From Richelia sinica FACHB-800 (GTDB lineage Bacteria; Cyanobacteriota; Cyanobacteriia; Cyanobacteriales; Nostocaceae), in NCBI RefSeq assembly GCF_014698825.1, contig NZ_JACJTT010000013.1, positions 55,734-119,733 of the forward strand: a stretch of 64,000 bases of DNA, read 5' to 3'. A program made the translations under genes and the position numbers. The notes under the pieces were generated by a model. It had not been told where the DNA came from. It made no database searches and was given only the letters and a program-made list of their open reading frames with translations. Shown one piece after another: positions 55,350 through 64,000 of the stretch (the first letter of the stretch is position 1; each line of letters starts with the position of its first letter).

Positions 55350-58300
55350 TTACTTAATGGTACGAACTGTTACTTGAATTACAGATGCTTGGCTTGGTCT
55401 TAAGTCGTTAGAGTATATGGTTTGAATATCGGTAATCATGGGGTAAACCATACCGATATCTGTGTCGATACCTGCGTCTGTCAAGTAGCTAATTGTGGCG
55501 CACAGGGATGCAAGATTATCGGTTTTCACCCGTAGGTAAATTGTTTGACAACCATTTTCCAGTAAGGAGCGCATTTTGTCGCAGATGCTAGCACCGCTTA
55601 CAGTATCATCTAATTCTAGGGTTTGAGGGGTGCGAACCTGATTTAACCATTCGGTAAGTAGAGGACGGTTAAGCAGGTGACGGCTTAAACCAGGGGATTC
55701 GATGTCACCACTACGGTCATCTAGGCAACTGGAACAGTTGCAGCGACAATTTAACAGCATCCGCCGTTCCACCCCTGCTTCAAATGCTTTACGTGCTTCG
55801 TTAGCTGAATCACCATATTCAGTTTCGTAAATTTCCAGTAAACGTGTTAACTCTGGATAGGGTGGTGCTTGATTGTCACGTCTAGCTTTTACGAGTTTGC
55901 GGTAAACTAGTGCCGATGCTTCAGTGAATGTGGGGTCACGTCCTAGCTGTTCAGCACAATCAGGAAGAAACTCGTGGTTAATTTCCCGGAAAATACGCCA
56001 GTTAACCAGGGGAGTATCCCCTAATTGCTGATTGTAGTCGGGAATAAAAACCCGGAAGATAGCTTTGAGTTGGGTTTGGCGCATAGGTACACCCAGTTGT
56101 TGCCGTACCTGTGCCATTAACTCTTCAATTTTATTTTGGCGATCGCTAGATTTACCTGCGGTTGTAATTTCACTCACCCTAGTTGCACATTCCTCTAACC
56201 AAGACTCAGGTTGTGCTAACAAATGACGCAAAAACGCTTCCTCTTGGGCAGTTGTACAGCGAGTCATTTTGTTAGCAAGGGTTGTCCAGAATTTATCAGG
56301 ATGGTTGCGTAGCAAGTCGTGGGTTGCCCGCATGACACCAATACCCCCCATACCAATTTCGTACAACCAAATTCGGTCAGCCGCCATTCCTTCAAAGTCG
56401 GCGTGTAACTCAGTCCAAGCTGCAACATAATTTAGTGCCTCAACACCTGCAACTTCCTGTGCTAGAGACTTTAAAGCTTGAGTCAGACTATATTGAAAGC
56501 TGTCGCGTAAGTATTGCTGATAGCGCAAACCACAGCTATGAATTTCTGCATACAGGTTCACAAATATTGATAAGTAATCATTACTACTCTCTATTAATTG
56601 GTAAACAGCTTGTTGATTTTTCCGGGACAACTGCTGTATTCCAGTGATTGCTTCTGTTAACCAACGGTCAAACTGCTTGTTACCACGAGTAAACCAATCA
56701 CGCAGTCCGCCCGGTGTTCCTCCCTCTCCACCACACCATCTGTCTGCCATAGTCAGCAGCACATTAACAAGATATTCAGCCGCGAAGTAGTTTTCCTGAT
56801 GTTCAACCGTGAGAACAGTCACGAAGGCATGGTGGATGGCATGGTAACACAGATTTTTCTGTGTCGAAGTAGATAATGGCAGCTTGGTTAGCAAATCGGG
56901 ATTGAGGTCAAAACACACTCCCTCCGTCAATATTTTGTAGCCTAAAGCACAGTTGTTTAGGCTCTCCTCATCTGCTGTAAAACCCACAACTCCACGAATT
57001 TCTTCTGTTTGTGAATTATGGAATTTAATCGTGTATTCACTTCCTAAAATTATTCGCCGTACATCCAACAAATTCAAATTTGCGGTTTCATCACTGTGAA
57101 AAACAATTCGTTGGATTAATTCTTGCCCTAATGGGTCGCAAGTAAGTGAGGGATGGTCAGGCTTAAGGGTATATGCGGGTGTGGGAGTATCACCCCTGAC
57201 TGGGCGAATTGCTACCGCGCTGATGGCATTCGCTGAACAGGAGTGGGCTAATTGTTGCGTATCTTGGGCTGCATTTTCGGATGTCCGGTTTTCAGATAAC
57301 TCCTTTGTTTCCGGGTTACACCACCAATATGATGAGTTATGGTCTCGACTAAACTGCCTGGGCTTAATTGCAGTAGGGCGATATAAATTCAAAAAGTTGG
57401 TACTTTTTTTAATGATGTCAACTTTCTTCAACGCGCGTGTTGGCAAGTTAACTGTGTTAGGTCGTTCGTCAATTCGATGAAATTTGTAGTACTGATTCAG
57501 GGGTATTCGGGAAGGTTCTCCATCGAAAATTTCTGGTGGTATCCAAGTTGAACCTTCACCACCACGAAATGTCACATTACCAGGGATTGTTTCGCTTACC
57601 GCCAAACTGATACTTTCGGAGTTAGGCTTTTTATTGGGGTGGTTATTATCGGGACGGTAGTCAACTTGCACCTCTGGCAAGTTAATATCAGAAAATAAAT
57701 TGTCAGGTAAATGCTTGTATAATAAGTTTCTAGCTCTGACTCGATGGGTATCTTCACGCTCGAACTGAGAATTTACTCCTTTCATTAAGCCTTCGTAGAA
57801 AATTTGACACAAAAATCCTTCTGACTCATCGTCAAGTACCTGTGTGATGGCATCATCTGGTATTGCAAAAGTTTGTTTGAGATAATCTTTAAATTCCAGC
57901 AATACTTTGAAATCGATACTTTGCTCCATTAAATACTCGTAACCCTGCCTGGATAAATTATCGAGTTCCAGGTCGATACCAGCGCAACTTGCACGATAAG
58001 CTAACCAGTCGAAGAAAGCATAAAATCCATGTATTCTTTGCAGATATCGGTTTTGGGAATTGAGAGGTAGTTTTTGGAAAGTAGGGTCTGTCAGTATGTG
58101 TTCGTTACGAAACAAAAATAAATCAGTTGATTTATAGGGGCTAAGTACCGTAACTACAATTGGTCGCGTGCCGACTTTCCGCCCTCCTCGACCTTTACGT
58201 TGTACAAAACTAGCGACATTTGCAGGTGCGGTGTATTGTAAAACACACATTAAGGCTTCATCATCGTAACCAACTTCTAAGGCTGTTGTGGTAATGATTA

Positions 58301-60305
58301 AGTCGTCATTAGGCTCAATGGTAATTGAGCGATCGCTTCCCGTTTTCCGTTTAATATTTAGAGATTCTTGCCTTGCCTTATCTTTCTGGCTGAGTACCCA
58401 CCAGCATTCCCCAGCTTGGAAGTATGGACAAGTCAAATCTGGGCTACTACTGTTATGGCAATCACAGTTATAAGTAAAATTGCCACCAAAGAAGTTAGGA
58501 AAGAGTTGCTGATTAAATGGTGGATATCGATAAGCATATAATGGAACATAGCTAATTTGCCTTTGGTCAAGAGGCGTTTTTTCCGATTTATATCTTTCTC
58601 TGACTCTGCATTGTTCTGGCTTTACTTTCTCCGCATCTTCCATCTGGTATAACCAGCGACCAGCAATATCTAAAGACTGCACAAAGCCAAATGTGCGATA
58701 ACGTTTAAGGTCTGAATCTGCGGATGGTTGCGGCATAGTGTGTAGGACGCACATCGCCGTTTGAATTAAAGTAGAAATTACCGCAGTATCTTCGTTATCC
58801 TCAGCCCGGACAAAGATGTAACGTTCAGCACCAATGGTTTGCATTTCATTTTCTTCAGGATTTACCCGGCGAATGCGAGGGGTGGGTATACCAGATAACT
58901 CTGAAAGAAAATTTATTGGTTCGGAAATAGTCGCGCTTAGTCCTACAAATGCTAAATTACTTTGTTCTTGGCGATGCTGCTTACCTAAACGAATCCTGGC
59001 CATCAAGCGCCGCAGTAAGAGTGCTACTTGAGTTCCGGCTGTGGAAGTTTGCAGATGAATTTCATCTAACATGACAACGGAAGGCGCACAAAACTTGTCA
59101 TTACCAAACAGGTATTGATATTTTGTTGATAACAACCGTCGATGCAGTGATTCTGTTGTAGCGATGAGCAAATCGGGTGGATGCTCTGCCATGATATCCC
59201 TAGAAAATTTTATAAAGGGATAGCGTTTATCACAAATCGGGCAGACCAAAGTTTTGGCATCTGTGGGACGGACAAGCAGTCGTTGTTTATCTTTTTTACA
59301 AGCTTGACCATCTGTGCCTACGCAGTAAGCAAAAGGGGACAGATAACCTGTATACTCGTCGTTATAAGTCCAACCGCGTTGTTTAGATAGCTTTTGTTGG
59401 CGATCGCTAGTTATATCTTGGAAGTCTCGGATTTGATAAACGGCTGCTCCACTTTCTACGCCAATTGTCAGTTCTGGAAGATTGTTCTTTGCTAAAACTT
59501 GGTTGAGATAAAATAATACTTCAATAAAATCAGTAAGTTGGTTTTCAGACAGCGCCACCCGTGGGTAGATGCAAATGGCTTTCACCCCTTCTCTACCTCG
59601 CAAGCAACGTTCTAGAAGCATTTTGGCCAGTACAGGTAAAAAGAAGGCGTAGGTTTTACCCGCGCCTGTACTAGCAGTAACTACAACACCTTTTTCAATA
59701 CCTTCTTGTGCTTTTAACTCAATTGCTTCGAGGATTCTTTCCAAAGTTCGTTTTTGGAAGCCGCTCATCTGACGTAGCTTTGGTAGATAGGTGTCAATTA
59801 CCTCTAAAAGCAGGTTAGCTGCTTGCTGTTGCTCTGTATTACCAGTATGTAACGGTTTCATGCAGGTTTGCACTGCAATGTTTCTTCGAGGTACACGACG
59901 AGAAGCGACACTAAACTTAATATCTGCCACTAAACGCTTGCTATTGCTGATGCGGTGCGCTGGTTTAAGGTTATTTTCTCTAACAATTCTTTGACGGAGT
60001 TTTGATAGCAGCCTGACAGTTTCTGCTATTCGACTGCGAAAAATCCAGCCATCAGGAGATTTTTCTTGGTTAAACCGGATAATTTGCAAGTCTTTTGCTA
60101 GTTGCGCTAAAGCATTTCTGATTGCTTCTGTTTTGTTTGCGGGGGTTAACCTGATGTCTTCAGAGGGTTGAAAATTATCAATTACTTCCACCCCTGTCAT
60201 TGTTACATCGTAAATGCCATAGGCAACTTGTTCTGCTTCGCGTTGTTCAATGAAGGTAAGAACTTCATCAGCCAGTATTTTGAGATCGTTGGGGTCTAAG
60301 TTCAT
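55350..60305 (-). CDS. Giant SF2 helicase (DpdJ / DrmA-DrmB-like)
   Basis: 1651 residues. Walker A TASTGAGKT near 210, DEIH box VMLDEIHLQTS near 415, SAT motif LSATISEP near 457 and motif VI QRKGRGGRK near 705 define an active SF2 helicase. The region 530-640 has a cysteine group (CDCHNSSSPDLTCPYFQAGECWW). The C-terminus near 1520 has CRCNCSSCLDDRSGD and LSRHLLNRPLL, like the cysteine end of DUF1998 proteins. Helicase plus DUF1998-like end recalls DrmA and DrmB of DISARM fused, and the size matches DpdJ of 7-deazaguanine systems. It heads the operon with PLD and DUF2325 genes. Confidence 0.85.
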   Translation of the reverse strand: MNLDPNDLKILADEVLTFIEQREAEQVAYGIYDVTMTGVEVIDNFQPSEDIRLTPANKTEAIRNALAQLAKDLQIIRFNQEKSPDGWIFRSRIAETVRLLSKLRQRIVRENNLKPAHRISNSKRLVADIKFSVASRRVPRRNIAVQTCMKPLHTGNTEQQQAANLLLEVIDTYLPKLRQMSGFQKRTLERILEAIELKAQEGIEKGVVVTASTGAGKTYAFFLPVLAKMLLERCLRGREGVKAICIYPRVALSENQLTDFIEVLFYLNQVLAKNNLPELTIGVESGAAVYQIRDFQDITSDRQQKLSKQRGWTYNDEYTGYLSPFAYCVGTDGQACKKDKQRLLVRPTDAKTLVCPICDKRYPFIKFSRDIMAEHPPDLLIATTESLHRRLLSTKYQYLFGNDKFCAPSVVMLDEIHLQTSTAGTQVALLLRRLMARIRLGKQHRQEQSNLAFVGLSATISEPINFLSELSGIPTPRIRRVNPEENEMQTIGAERYIFVRAEDNEDTAVISTLIQTAMCVLHTMPQPSADSDLKRYRTFGFVQSLDIAGRWLYQMEDAEKVKPEQCRVRERYKSEKTPLDQRQISYVPLYAYRYPPFNQQLFPNFFGGNFTYNCDCHNSSSPDLTCPYFQAGECWWVLSQKDKARQESLNIKRKTGSDRSITIEPNDDLIITTTALEVGYDDEALMCVLQYTAPANVASFVQRKGRGGRKVGTRPIVVTVLSPYKSTDLFLFRNEHILTDPTFQKLPLNSQNRYLQRIHGFYAFFDWLAYRASCAGIDLELDNLSRQGYEYLMEQSIDFKVLLEFKDYLKQTFAIPDDAITQVLDDESEGFLCQIFYEGLMKGVNSQFEREDTHRVRARNLLYKHLPDNLFSDINLPEVQVDYRPDNNHPNKKPNSESISLAVSETIPGNVTFRGGEGSTWIPPEIFDGEPSRIPLNQYYKFHRIDERPNTVNLPTRALKKVDIIKKSTNFLNLYRPTAIKPRQFSRDHNSSYWWCNPETKELSENRTSENAAQDTQQLAHSCSANAISAVAIRPVRGDTPTPAYTLKPDHPSLTCDPLGQELIQRIVFHSDETANLNLLDVRRIILGSEYTIKFHNSQTEEIRGVVGFTADEESLNNCALGYKILTEGVCFDLNPDLLTKLPLSTSTQKNLCYHAIHHAFVTVLTVEHQENYFAAEYLVNVLLTMADRWCGGEGGTPGGLRDWFTRGNKQFDRWLTEAITGIQQLSRKNQQAVYQLIESSNDYLSIFVNLYAEIHSCGLRYQQYLRDSFQYSLTQALKSLAQEVAGVEALNYVAAWTELHADFEGMAADRIWLYEIGMGGIGVMRATHDLLRNHPDKFWTTLANKMTRCTTAQEEAFLRHLLAQPESWLEECATRVSEITTAGKSSDRQNKIEELMAQVRQQLGVPMRQTQLKAIFRVFIPDYNQQLGDTPLVNWRIFREINHEFLPDCAEQLGRDPTFTEASALVYRKLVKARRDNQAPPYPELTRLLEIYETEYGDSANEARKAFEAGVERRMLLNCRCNCSSCLDDRSGDIESPGLSRHLLNRPLLTEWLNQVRTPQTLELDDTVSGASICDKMRSLLENGCQTIYLRVKTDNLASLCATISYLTDAGIDTDIGMVYPMITDIQTIYSNDLRPSQASVIQVTVRTIK

Positions 60306-60433
60306 GGTTGTTGAACTCTAAGGTAGATGAACTTGGAGTTAGAGTTGGCTAATGTTATGTAGTAGCAAAGCTTTAGCAGCTATCACCCATTCTGTTATCC
60401 GTATTTTGAGCGGGCTATTTTGGCCTGTTCTAG

Positions 60434-60616
60434 TCACTCATCCAGTAAGTGGTTTTGCTCATTTGGGTTTTCCCAATCTTTAATGAATCTTCTGAAAGGA
60501 ACACTGACCATATCCTGCACGGTGGGTGCAGCACTTTGATATTGGCTCTCAAGCGAAAGCCTATTTTTACATAAGGTTTCGTAGAGGTTTGCTTGCTGGA
60601 TGAGCAATTTTCTCAT
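60434..60616 (-). CDS. Small hypothetical protein
   Basis: 60 residues from an ATG at 60616 with AACAGG just upstream; an ATG at 60649 would give 71 residues but reaches into the palindromic operator. The sequence (RKLLIQQANLYETLCKNRLSLESQYQ..., PFRRFIKDWENPNEQNHLLDE) is charged and helical. I do not recognise it. It lies between the helicase and the DGQHR gene and may be a real accessory or merely open by chance. Confidence 0.4.
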   Translation of the reverse strand: MRKLLIQQANLYETLCKNRLSLESQYQSAAPTVQDMVSVPFRRFIKDWENPNEQNHLLDE

Positions 60617-60629
60617 CCTGTTAATATTA

Positions 60630-60651
60630 CCATGTATACATGAGTACATGG
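60630..60651. promoter_or_regulatory. Overlapping palindromes before the DGQHR gene
   Basis: CATGTATACATG (60631-60642) is a perfect 12-base palindrome. It overlaps a second inverted repeat, CCATGT...ACATGG (60630-60651). Located 38 bases before the DGQHR start, in the divergent gap, it is a good candidate operator. Confidence 0.55.
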
Positions 60652-60688
60652 TTGATTCGCAATAAATATTAAATTGGAGAAATCAACT

Positions 60689-61783
60689 ATGGAACTTGTA
60701 CTTCGGGCTGTATCTGTGCGTCGAGGTGTGCAAGAAATACATCAAAGTTATGTAGGCAGTCTGTTTTTTGGGGATGTAGTTCGACTGCTAGACGATGAGC
60801 GATTGTATATTCCTAATAGTCCAGACTTACCAGACTTAGCCCAGCGTAAACTCAATCCAACAAGAGTCAAGGCGATCGCTCGTTATATACTGGAAACTTA
60901 TCAGGATGGGACGACATTTTTTCCACCCATTTGTGTCAATGTTCAACCATCACCCACTTATAGAGATGGCAGTCTCTATCTTCCTTATCATTCGGTTTCC
61001 CTACGCTTGACTGATGGTCAGCATAGATGTTTTGGTATCCGTCAGGCACTTAAAGATATCCAGCAGCAACAACCGGAGTTGGCAACTATCCTTTCCAATT
61101 TAGAAATAGGAGTGCTTTTATATGCTGGACTGCCATTGGAAGAGGAGCGTCAAGCCTTCCGTGACCAAAATCTATTAGTACAACGGCCAAGTGTATCACT
61201 GTCACATACATTTGATCAGCGATCGCCTACGGTATTAATTGCTAAAAGTTTGCTGCAACGAGTTCCCCAGTTCCGTAACAATGTGGAAACAGTGGAAAAT
61301 GGCTTGGGTAAGCACAATCCTAAGTTGTTGACTTTATCAACTTTAGTCACTGCTACTCAACGTATGTTCCCTAGTTTAAAATCTGTTACCGATTTAGAAC
61401 CTTTGATTGATTGGGCGACAACATTCTGGGCAGCAACCGCCAGCATTATTCCTAATGATCCTTGGCGGGTGATGAATAAACAGGAACGGGCTACCCAAAG
61501 ACAAGACTTACTAGCAGTCAGCGCGGTTGTTTTTCAGGCTTTGGGTATGTTGGCGCATGATTTGTTAATAGAACGAGTGCCGGCGGAAGACTTGGTGAAG
61601 TGGTTGGGTAGACTGGGAGAAATAGACTGGCAACGCGACTCCCAATTGTGGCGAGAACGAGGTGTCACCCAAGTCGGCGCAAGCGGAGAACCAATTATTT
61701 CCAATACCAAGACAACTGTTGACGCTTGCCATCGGGTTTTACGTGAGTTTGTCGGAATTATTCCGGTGAGTAATGTATCGTGA
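60689..61783 (+). CDS. DGQHR-domain protein (DndB/DpdB-like)
   Basis: 364 residues. The family motif LTDGQHRCFGIRQAL is near 106-120; RYILETYQDGTTFFPPICVNV near 65-85 and FRDQNLLVQRPSVSL near 150 fit DndB-type proteins. DndB represses the dnd phosphorothioation operon; related DpdB works in 7-deazaguanine DNA modification. The GGAGA nine bases upstream supports ATG 60689 over TTG 60674. It diverges from the helicase operon, so it may regulate it. No dndC/D/E or dpdA genes are visible. Confidence 0.82.
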   Translation: MELVLRAVSVRRGVQEIHQSYVGSLFFGDVVRLLDDERLYIPNSPDLPDLAQRKLNPTRVKAIARYILETYQDGTTFFPPICVNVQPSPTYRDGSLYLPYHSVSLRLTDGQHRCFGIRQALKDIQQQQPELATILSNLEIGVLLYAGLPLEEERQAFRDQNLLVQRPSVSLSHTFDQRSPTVLIAKSLLQRVPQFRNNVETVENGLGKHNPKLLTLSTLVTATQRMFPSLKSVTDLEPLIDWATTFWAATASIIPNDPWRVMNKQERATQRQDLLAVSAVVFQALGMLAHDLLIERVPAEDLVKWLGRLGEIDWQRDSQLWRERGVTQVGASGEPIISNTKTTVDACHRVLREFVGIIPVSNVS

Positions 61784-61854
61784 AGGTGTCAAAATCAAGG
61801 AAAGGAGTATGAGGTATTATTGATAACTATAATGTTGAATAATACATCAGCAAC

Positions 61855-63897
61855 ATGACGGACTACAATCTCGCTGGATTATCTACACGCTCCTTTGAAC
61901 AATTAATCCAAGCGATCGCACTCAAAGTAGTTAGTTCTGGAGTTGTGGTGTTTGGTGATGGCCCAGATGGAGGGCGTGAAGCTACCTTTAATGGCCTGAC
62001 TCATTACCCATCTGAGGGGAATCCTTGGAATGGATATATTGTAATTCAAGCCAAATTTCGCCAGAAGCCCCAAAATCCACAAGAAGATGGTGAGTGGGCG
62101 CTGAAGCAGCTAAAATCTGAACTGAAGGATTTTGCTAATCCAATAAAAGGTCGTCGCCTGCCTGATTATTATATTTTCGCTACTAATGTTGTTTTAACAC
62201 CTGTACAAGATAAGGGAAGCAAAGATAAAGCATACGATATCTTTGAGGAGTTTAAGGATAGCGTTCCTTTGAAGGGATATGATATTTGGGATTATGACAA
62301 AATTAGAGGTTTTCTAGATAATTTTGAGGATATTAGGCGAGCCTATGGTTTTATAACTCCTGGTGATGTTCTTGCCAAAATTAGCGACTTTATTGAACCA
62401 CGCAAGGATTTATTTGCTGACAAGTATACCAACCCAGAGGATATTGAGGTACTGGTGCAGAAGGTGCGATCGCATTTCCACAAAACGATACAAAACGAGT
62501 GCGAAAACTTATGTACATTCAATCTCCTCTATTATCATATGCCGGGGAATCTCAGCCAAATATATGTGCAGACTACGCTGAATGAGTCGCAACCGTTTAG
62601 TTCAGAGGAGTTTAGTCCAGAACGGAAATTATGGGAAGAAGTAGTGGTAAAGAACCCTAAGTTGATGGTGTTGGGTAAACCAGGTGCGGGTAAAACTACC
62701 TTACTACAATATATTGCTGTTCACTGTGATGATATTAATTTTAAACCTCAGCCTATACCTGTTTTTATCAGTTTGAAAACTTTGGCTGAGAATGCTAAAA
62801 GTGCAGATGAAATTAGTTTAATCAGCTACATTCGCAAAAAATATTGCCGCCGTCATGTTTCAGAACAGGAATTAAAAATACTACTAGATAACGGTAGATT
62901 ATTGTTTTTGTTGGATGGGTTAGATGAAGTTATTGAAGAGAAAATTAAAGCAGTTGTTAGAGAGATTCATCAATTAGTTGATGAGTATGGTGACAACCGA
63001 TTTATATTGAGTTGTCGAAAAGAATATCAGGCATATAAATCTAGATTATTTGGTAATTTTAATTTATGTAAAGTAGCTGAATTTGAACAATTACAAATAG
63101 ATAACTTTATTAAAAATTGGTTTGCAGGTAGTAATGATGGGACACAACTAAGCAAAGAAATATTAGCCAATAACTTAACTCATAAGCTTAAACTAGAGGA
63201 AAATAAACGCATACGAGAACTAGCTGATACACCATTGCTACTTCACCTCATTTGTTTAATTTTCATAGAAAGAGGAGATTTACCCACAAAAAAAGTTAAG
63301 ATTTTCAAAAAAGGAATTGACATATTGTTAGAGAAATGGAACCAATTTAACGATCGTGCTTATTTGGATGTGTATGAGTTGAAGAAGACTTTACGAAAGA
63401 TAGCTGCTATTACCTTTGAGCAGGGTATATCTTCTTTTGAAGAAGATGAAATTTTTCCATTAATTAAAACTAATATTTGCAGATTATCTGATATTGAGTT
63501 TGTGTCTGGTATTCTGAGAAAGAAAAATTGGCAAACGTATTCTTTTTCGCATCAAATATTTCAAGAATATTTAGCTGCTGAAGAATTAGTATATTCTGAA
63601 TTAATCTATTCAAATTTATTTACACATATTACTGATAAACGTTGGCGAGAAGTCTTTTTACTAGCATTTTCGCTCATTCAGCAAGCAGATGAATATCTAT
63701 GGATAATGAAGGAGAAAATCGACTTATTATTAAATCCAGAAAAAGAACTGTATATTTTTTTGAATTGGGTTTATGAAAAATCATTAAATATTACTTTAAA
63801 TTCAGTAAAAGCTCGTTTATTTTATATTAGCCTTTATGTAGATTTTTTTATAGATACTGACATAAATAAATTAAGTGAATTTGAAATTGAAGAGTAA
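61855..63897 (+). CDS. PD-(D/E)XK nuclease-NACHT NTPase fusion (bacterial NLR-like)
   Basis: 680 residues. The N-terminal domain (about 1-170) is Mrr/restriction-like, with GDGPDGGREATF near 34-45 and IVIQAKF near 62-68 as the PD-(D/E)xK core. A NACHT STAND NTPase follows: Walker A GKPGAGKTT near 274-282, Walker B LLFLLDGLDEV near 350-360, SCRKEYQ near 385 and SFSHQIFQEYLAAEEL near 562. Such nuclease-NACHT proteins are bacterial immune sensors that trigger DNA damage on phage infection. No C-terminal repeat sensor remains (the last 100 residues are helical). It follows the DGQHR gene by 71 bases. Confidence 0.87.
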   Translation: MTDYNLAGLSTRSFEQLIQAIALKVVSSGVVVFGDGPDGGREATFNGLTHYPSEGNPWNGYIVIQAKFRQKPQNPQEDGEWALKQLKSELKDFANPIKGRRLPDYYIFATNVVLTPVQDKGSKDKAYDIFEEFKDSVPLKGYDIWDYDKIRGFLDNFEDIRRAYGFITPGDVLAKISDFIEPRKDLFADKYTNPEDIEVLVQKVRSHFHKTIQNECENLCTFNLLYYHMPGNLSQIYVQTTLNESQPFSSEEFSPERKLWEEVVVKNPKLMVLGKPGAGKTTLLQYIAVHCDDINFKPQPIPVFISLKTLAENAKSADEISLISYIRKKYCRRHVSEQELKILLDNGRLLFLLDGLDEVIEEKIKAVVREIHQLVDEYGDNRFILSCRKEYQAYKSRLFGNFNLCKVAEFEQLQIDNFIKNWFAGSNDGTQLSKEILANNLTHKLKLEENKRIRELADTPLLLHLICLIFIERGDLPTKKVKIFKKGIDILLEKWNQFNDRAYLDVYELKKTLRKIAAITFEQGISSFEEDEIFPLIKTNICRLSDIEFVSGILRKKNWQTYSFSHQIFQEYLAAEELVYSELIYSNLFTHITDKRWREVFLLAFSLIQQADEYLWIMKEKIDLLLNPEKELYIFLNWVYEKSLNITLNSVKARLFYISLYVDFFIDTDINKLSEFEIEE

Positions 63898-63953
63898 GGA
63901 TTCAGGTGGTGGGGTATTGACAAGTGTGGTATGGGAAGCAGAATATAGCAATT

Positions 63954-64000
63954 ATGGAAAAAGACCTGCCACCAAAACTAGACAGTGAAAGCTTAAAACA
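63954..64000 (+). CDS. Possible start of a further gene (cut by window edge)
   Basis: An ATG at 63954 opens a frame (MEKDLPPKLDSESLK) that runs off the window. Fifteen codons only, with no strong ribosome binding site. It could be the next gene of the NACHT operon. Confidence 0.35.
   Translation, partial: MEKDLPPKLDSESLK

Noticed and set aside
52207..63897. Complete Dpd (7-deazaguanine) or DISARM system
   Set aside because: Only helicase-, PLD- and DGQHR-like parts are seen. No DpdA-type transglycosylase, preQ0 genes, DNA methyltransferase or SNF2 helicase lies in the window.

Overview
The window looks like chromosome of a filamentous, probably heterocyst-forming cyanobacterium (Nostocales). 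Evidence seen directly: many GCGATCGC (HIP1) octamers, low to moderate GC, heptanucleotide tandem repeats (STRR type), and cyanobacterial proteins such as PxcA, a ClpR/ClpP3 pair, a ChlB fragment, a PEP-CTERM protein and DUF928, DUF3124 and CHAT proteins. The species cannot be fixed from sequence alone.

1-4.5 kb holds a P-loop gene cut by the window edge, pxcA, mltA, a methyltransferase and a YcxB-like protein. 4.7-13.4 kb is a sensory block: small secreted protein, TPR-CHAT protease-like protein, DUF928 protein with 22-residue repeats, CHASE2 hybrid kinase and a coupled response-regulator kinase. 13.4-15.5 kb carries a CobW-like P-loop gene with a perfect Fur-family operator, translationally coupled to a metallophosphoesterase; a 127-bp MITE-like element lies between operator and gene. 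15.5-22 kb mixes repeats with an HTH protein, a membrane protein, tRNA-Arg, holB, tmk and pgsA.

22-25.2 kb is a small accessory area: P4-type acid phosphatase, frameshifted Phd/YefM antitoxin, toxin/immunity-like pair and the 3' third of chlB alone. 25.2-44.9 kb is mainly housekeeping: recQ, a PEP-CTERM protein, a VanX-like dipeptidase, an aspartyl protease, trhO, tRNA-Ala, an acyltransferase, hemW, a PIN/TRAM protein, an unusual membrane-TerB-macrodomain protein, two tandem VWA proteins, clpR-clpP3, a J-domain protein and moaD.

45.1-51.7 kb looks like an iron-uptake neighbourhood: Tat-exported multicopper oxidase behind a promoter overlapped by Fur-like palindromes, ferric-reductase-like membrane protein, WD40 protein, helix-hairpin-helix lipoprotein, ferritin-like protein and FTR1 permease. 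Two adjacent MITE-like elements separate it from the next block.

52.2-64 kb is a probable defence island. A leftward operon encodes a giant SF2 helicase (1651 aa), a PLD-family protein, a TPR-DUF2325 protein and a MazG-like pyrophosphohydrolase; the last three overlap. Divergently, a DndB-like DGQHR protein is followed by a PD-(D/E)XK-NACHT protein. Helicase and PLD protein resemble DpdJ/DpdK (and more distantly DrmA/DrmB/DrmC of DISARM), but no DNA-modification enzyme is visible. This is the best candidate here for an undescribed system.
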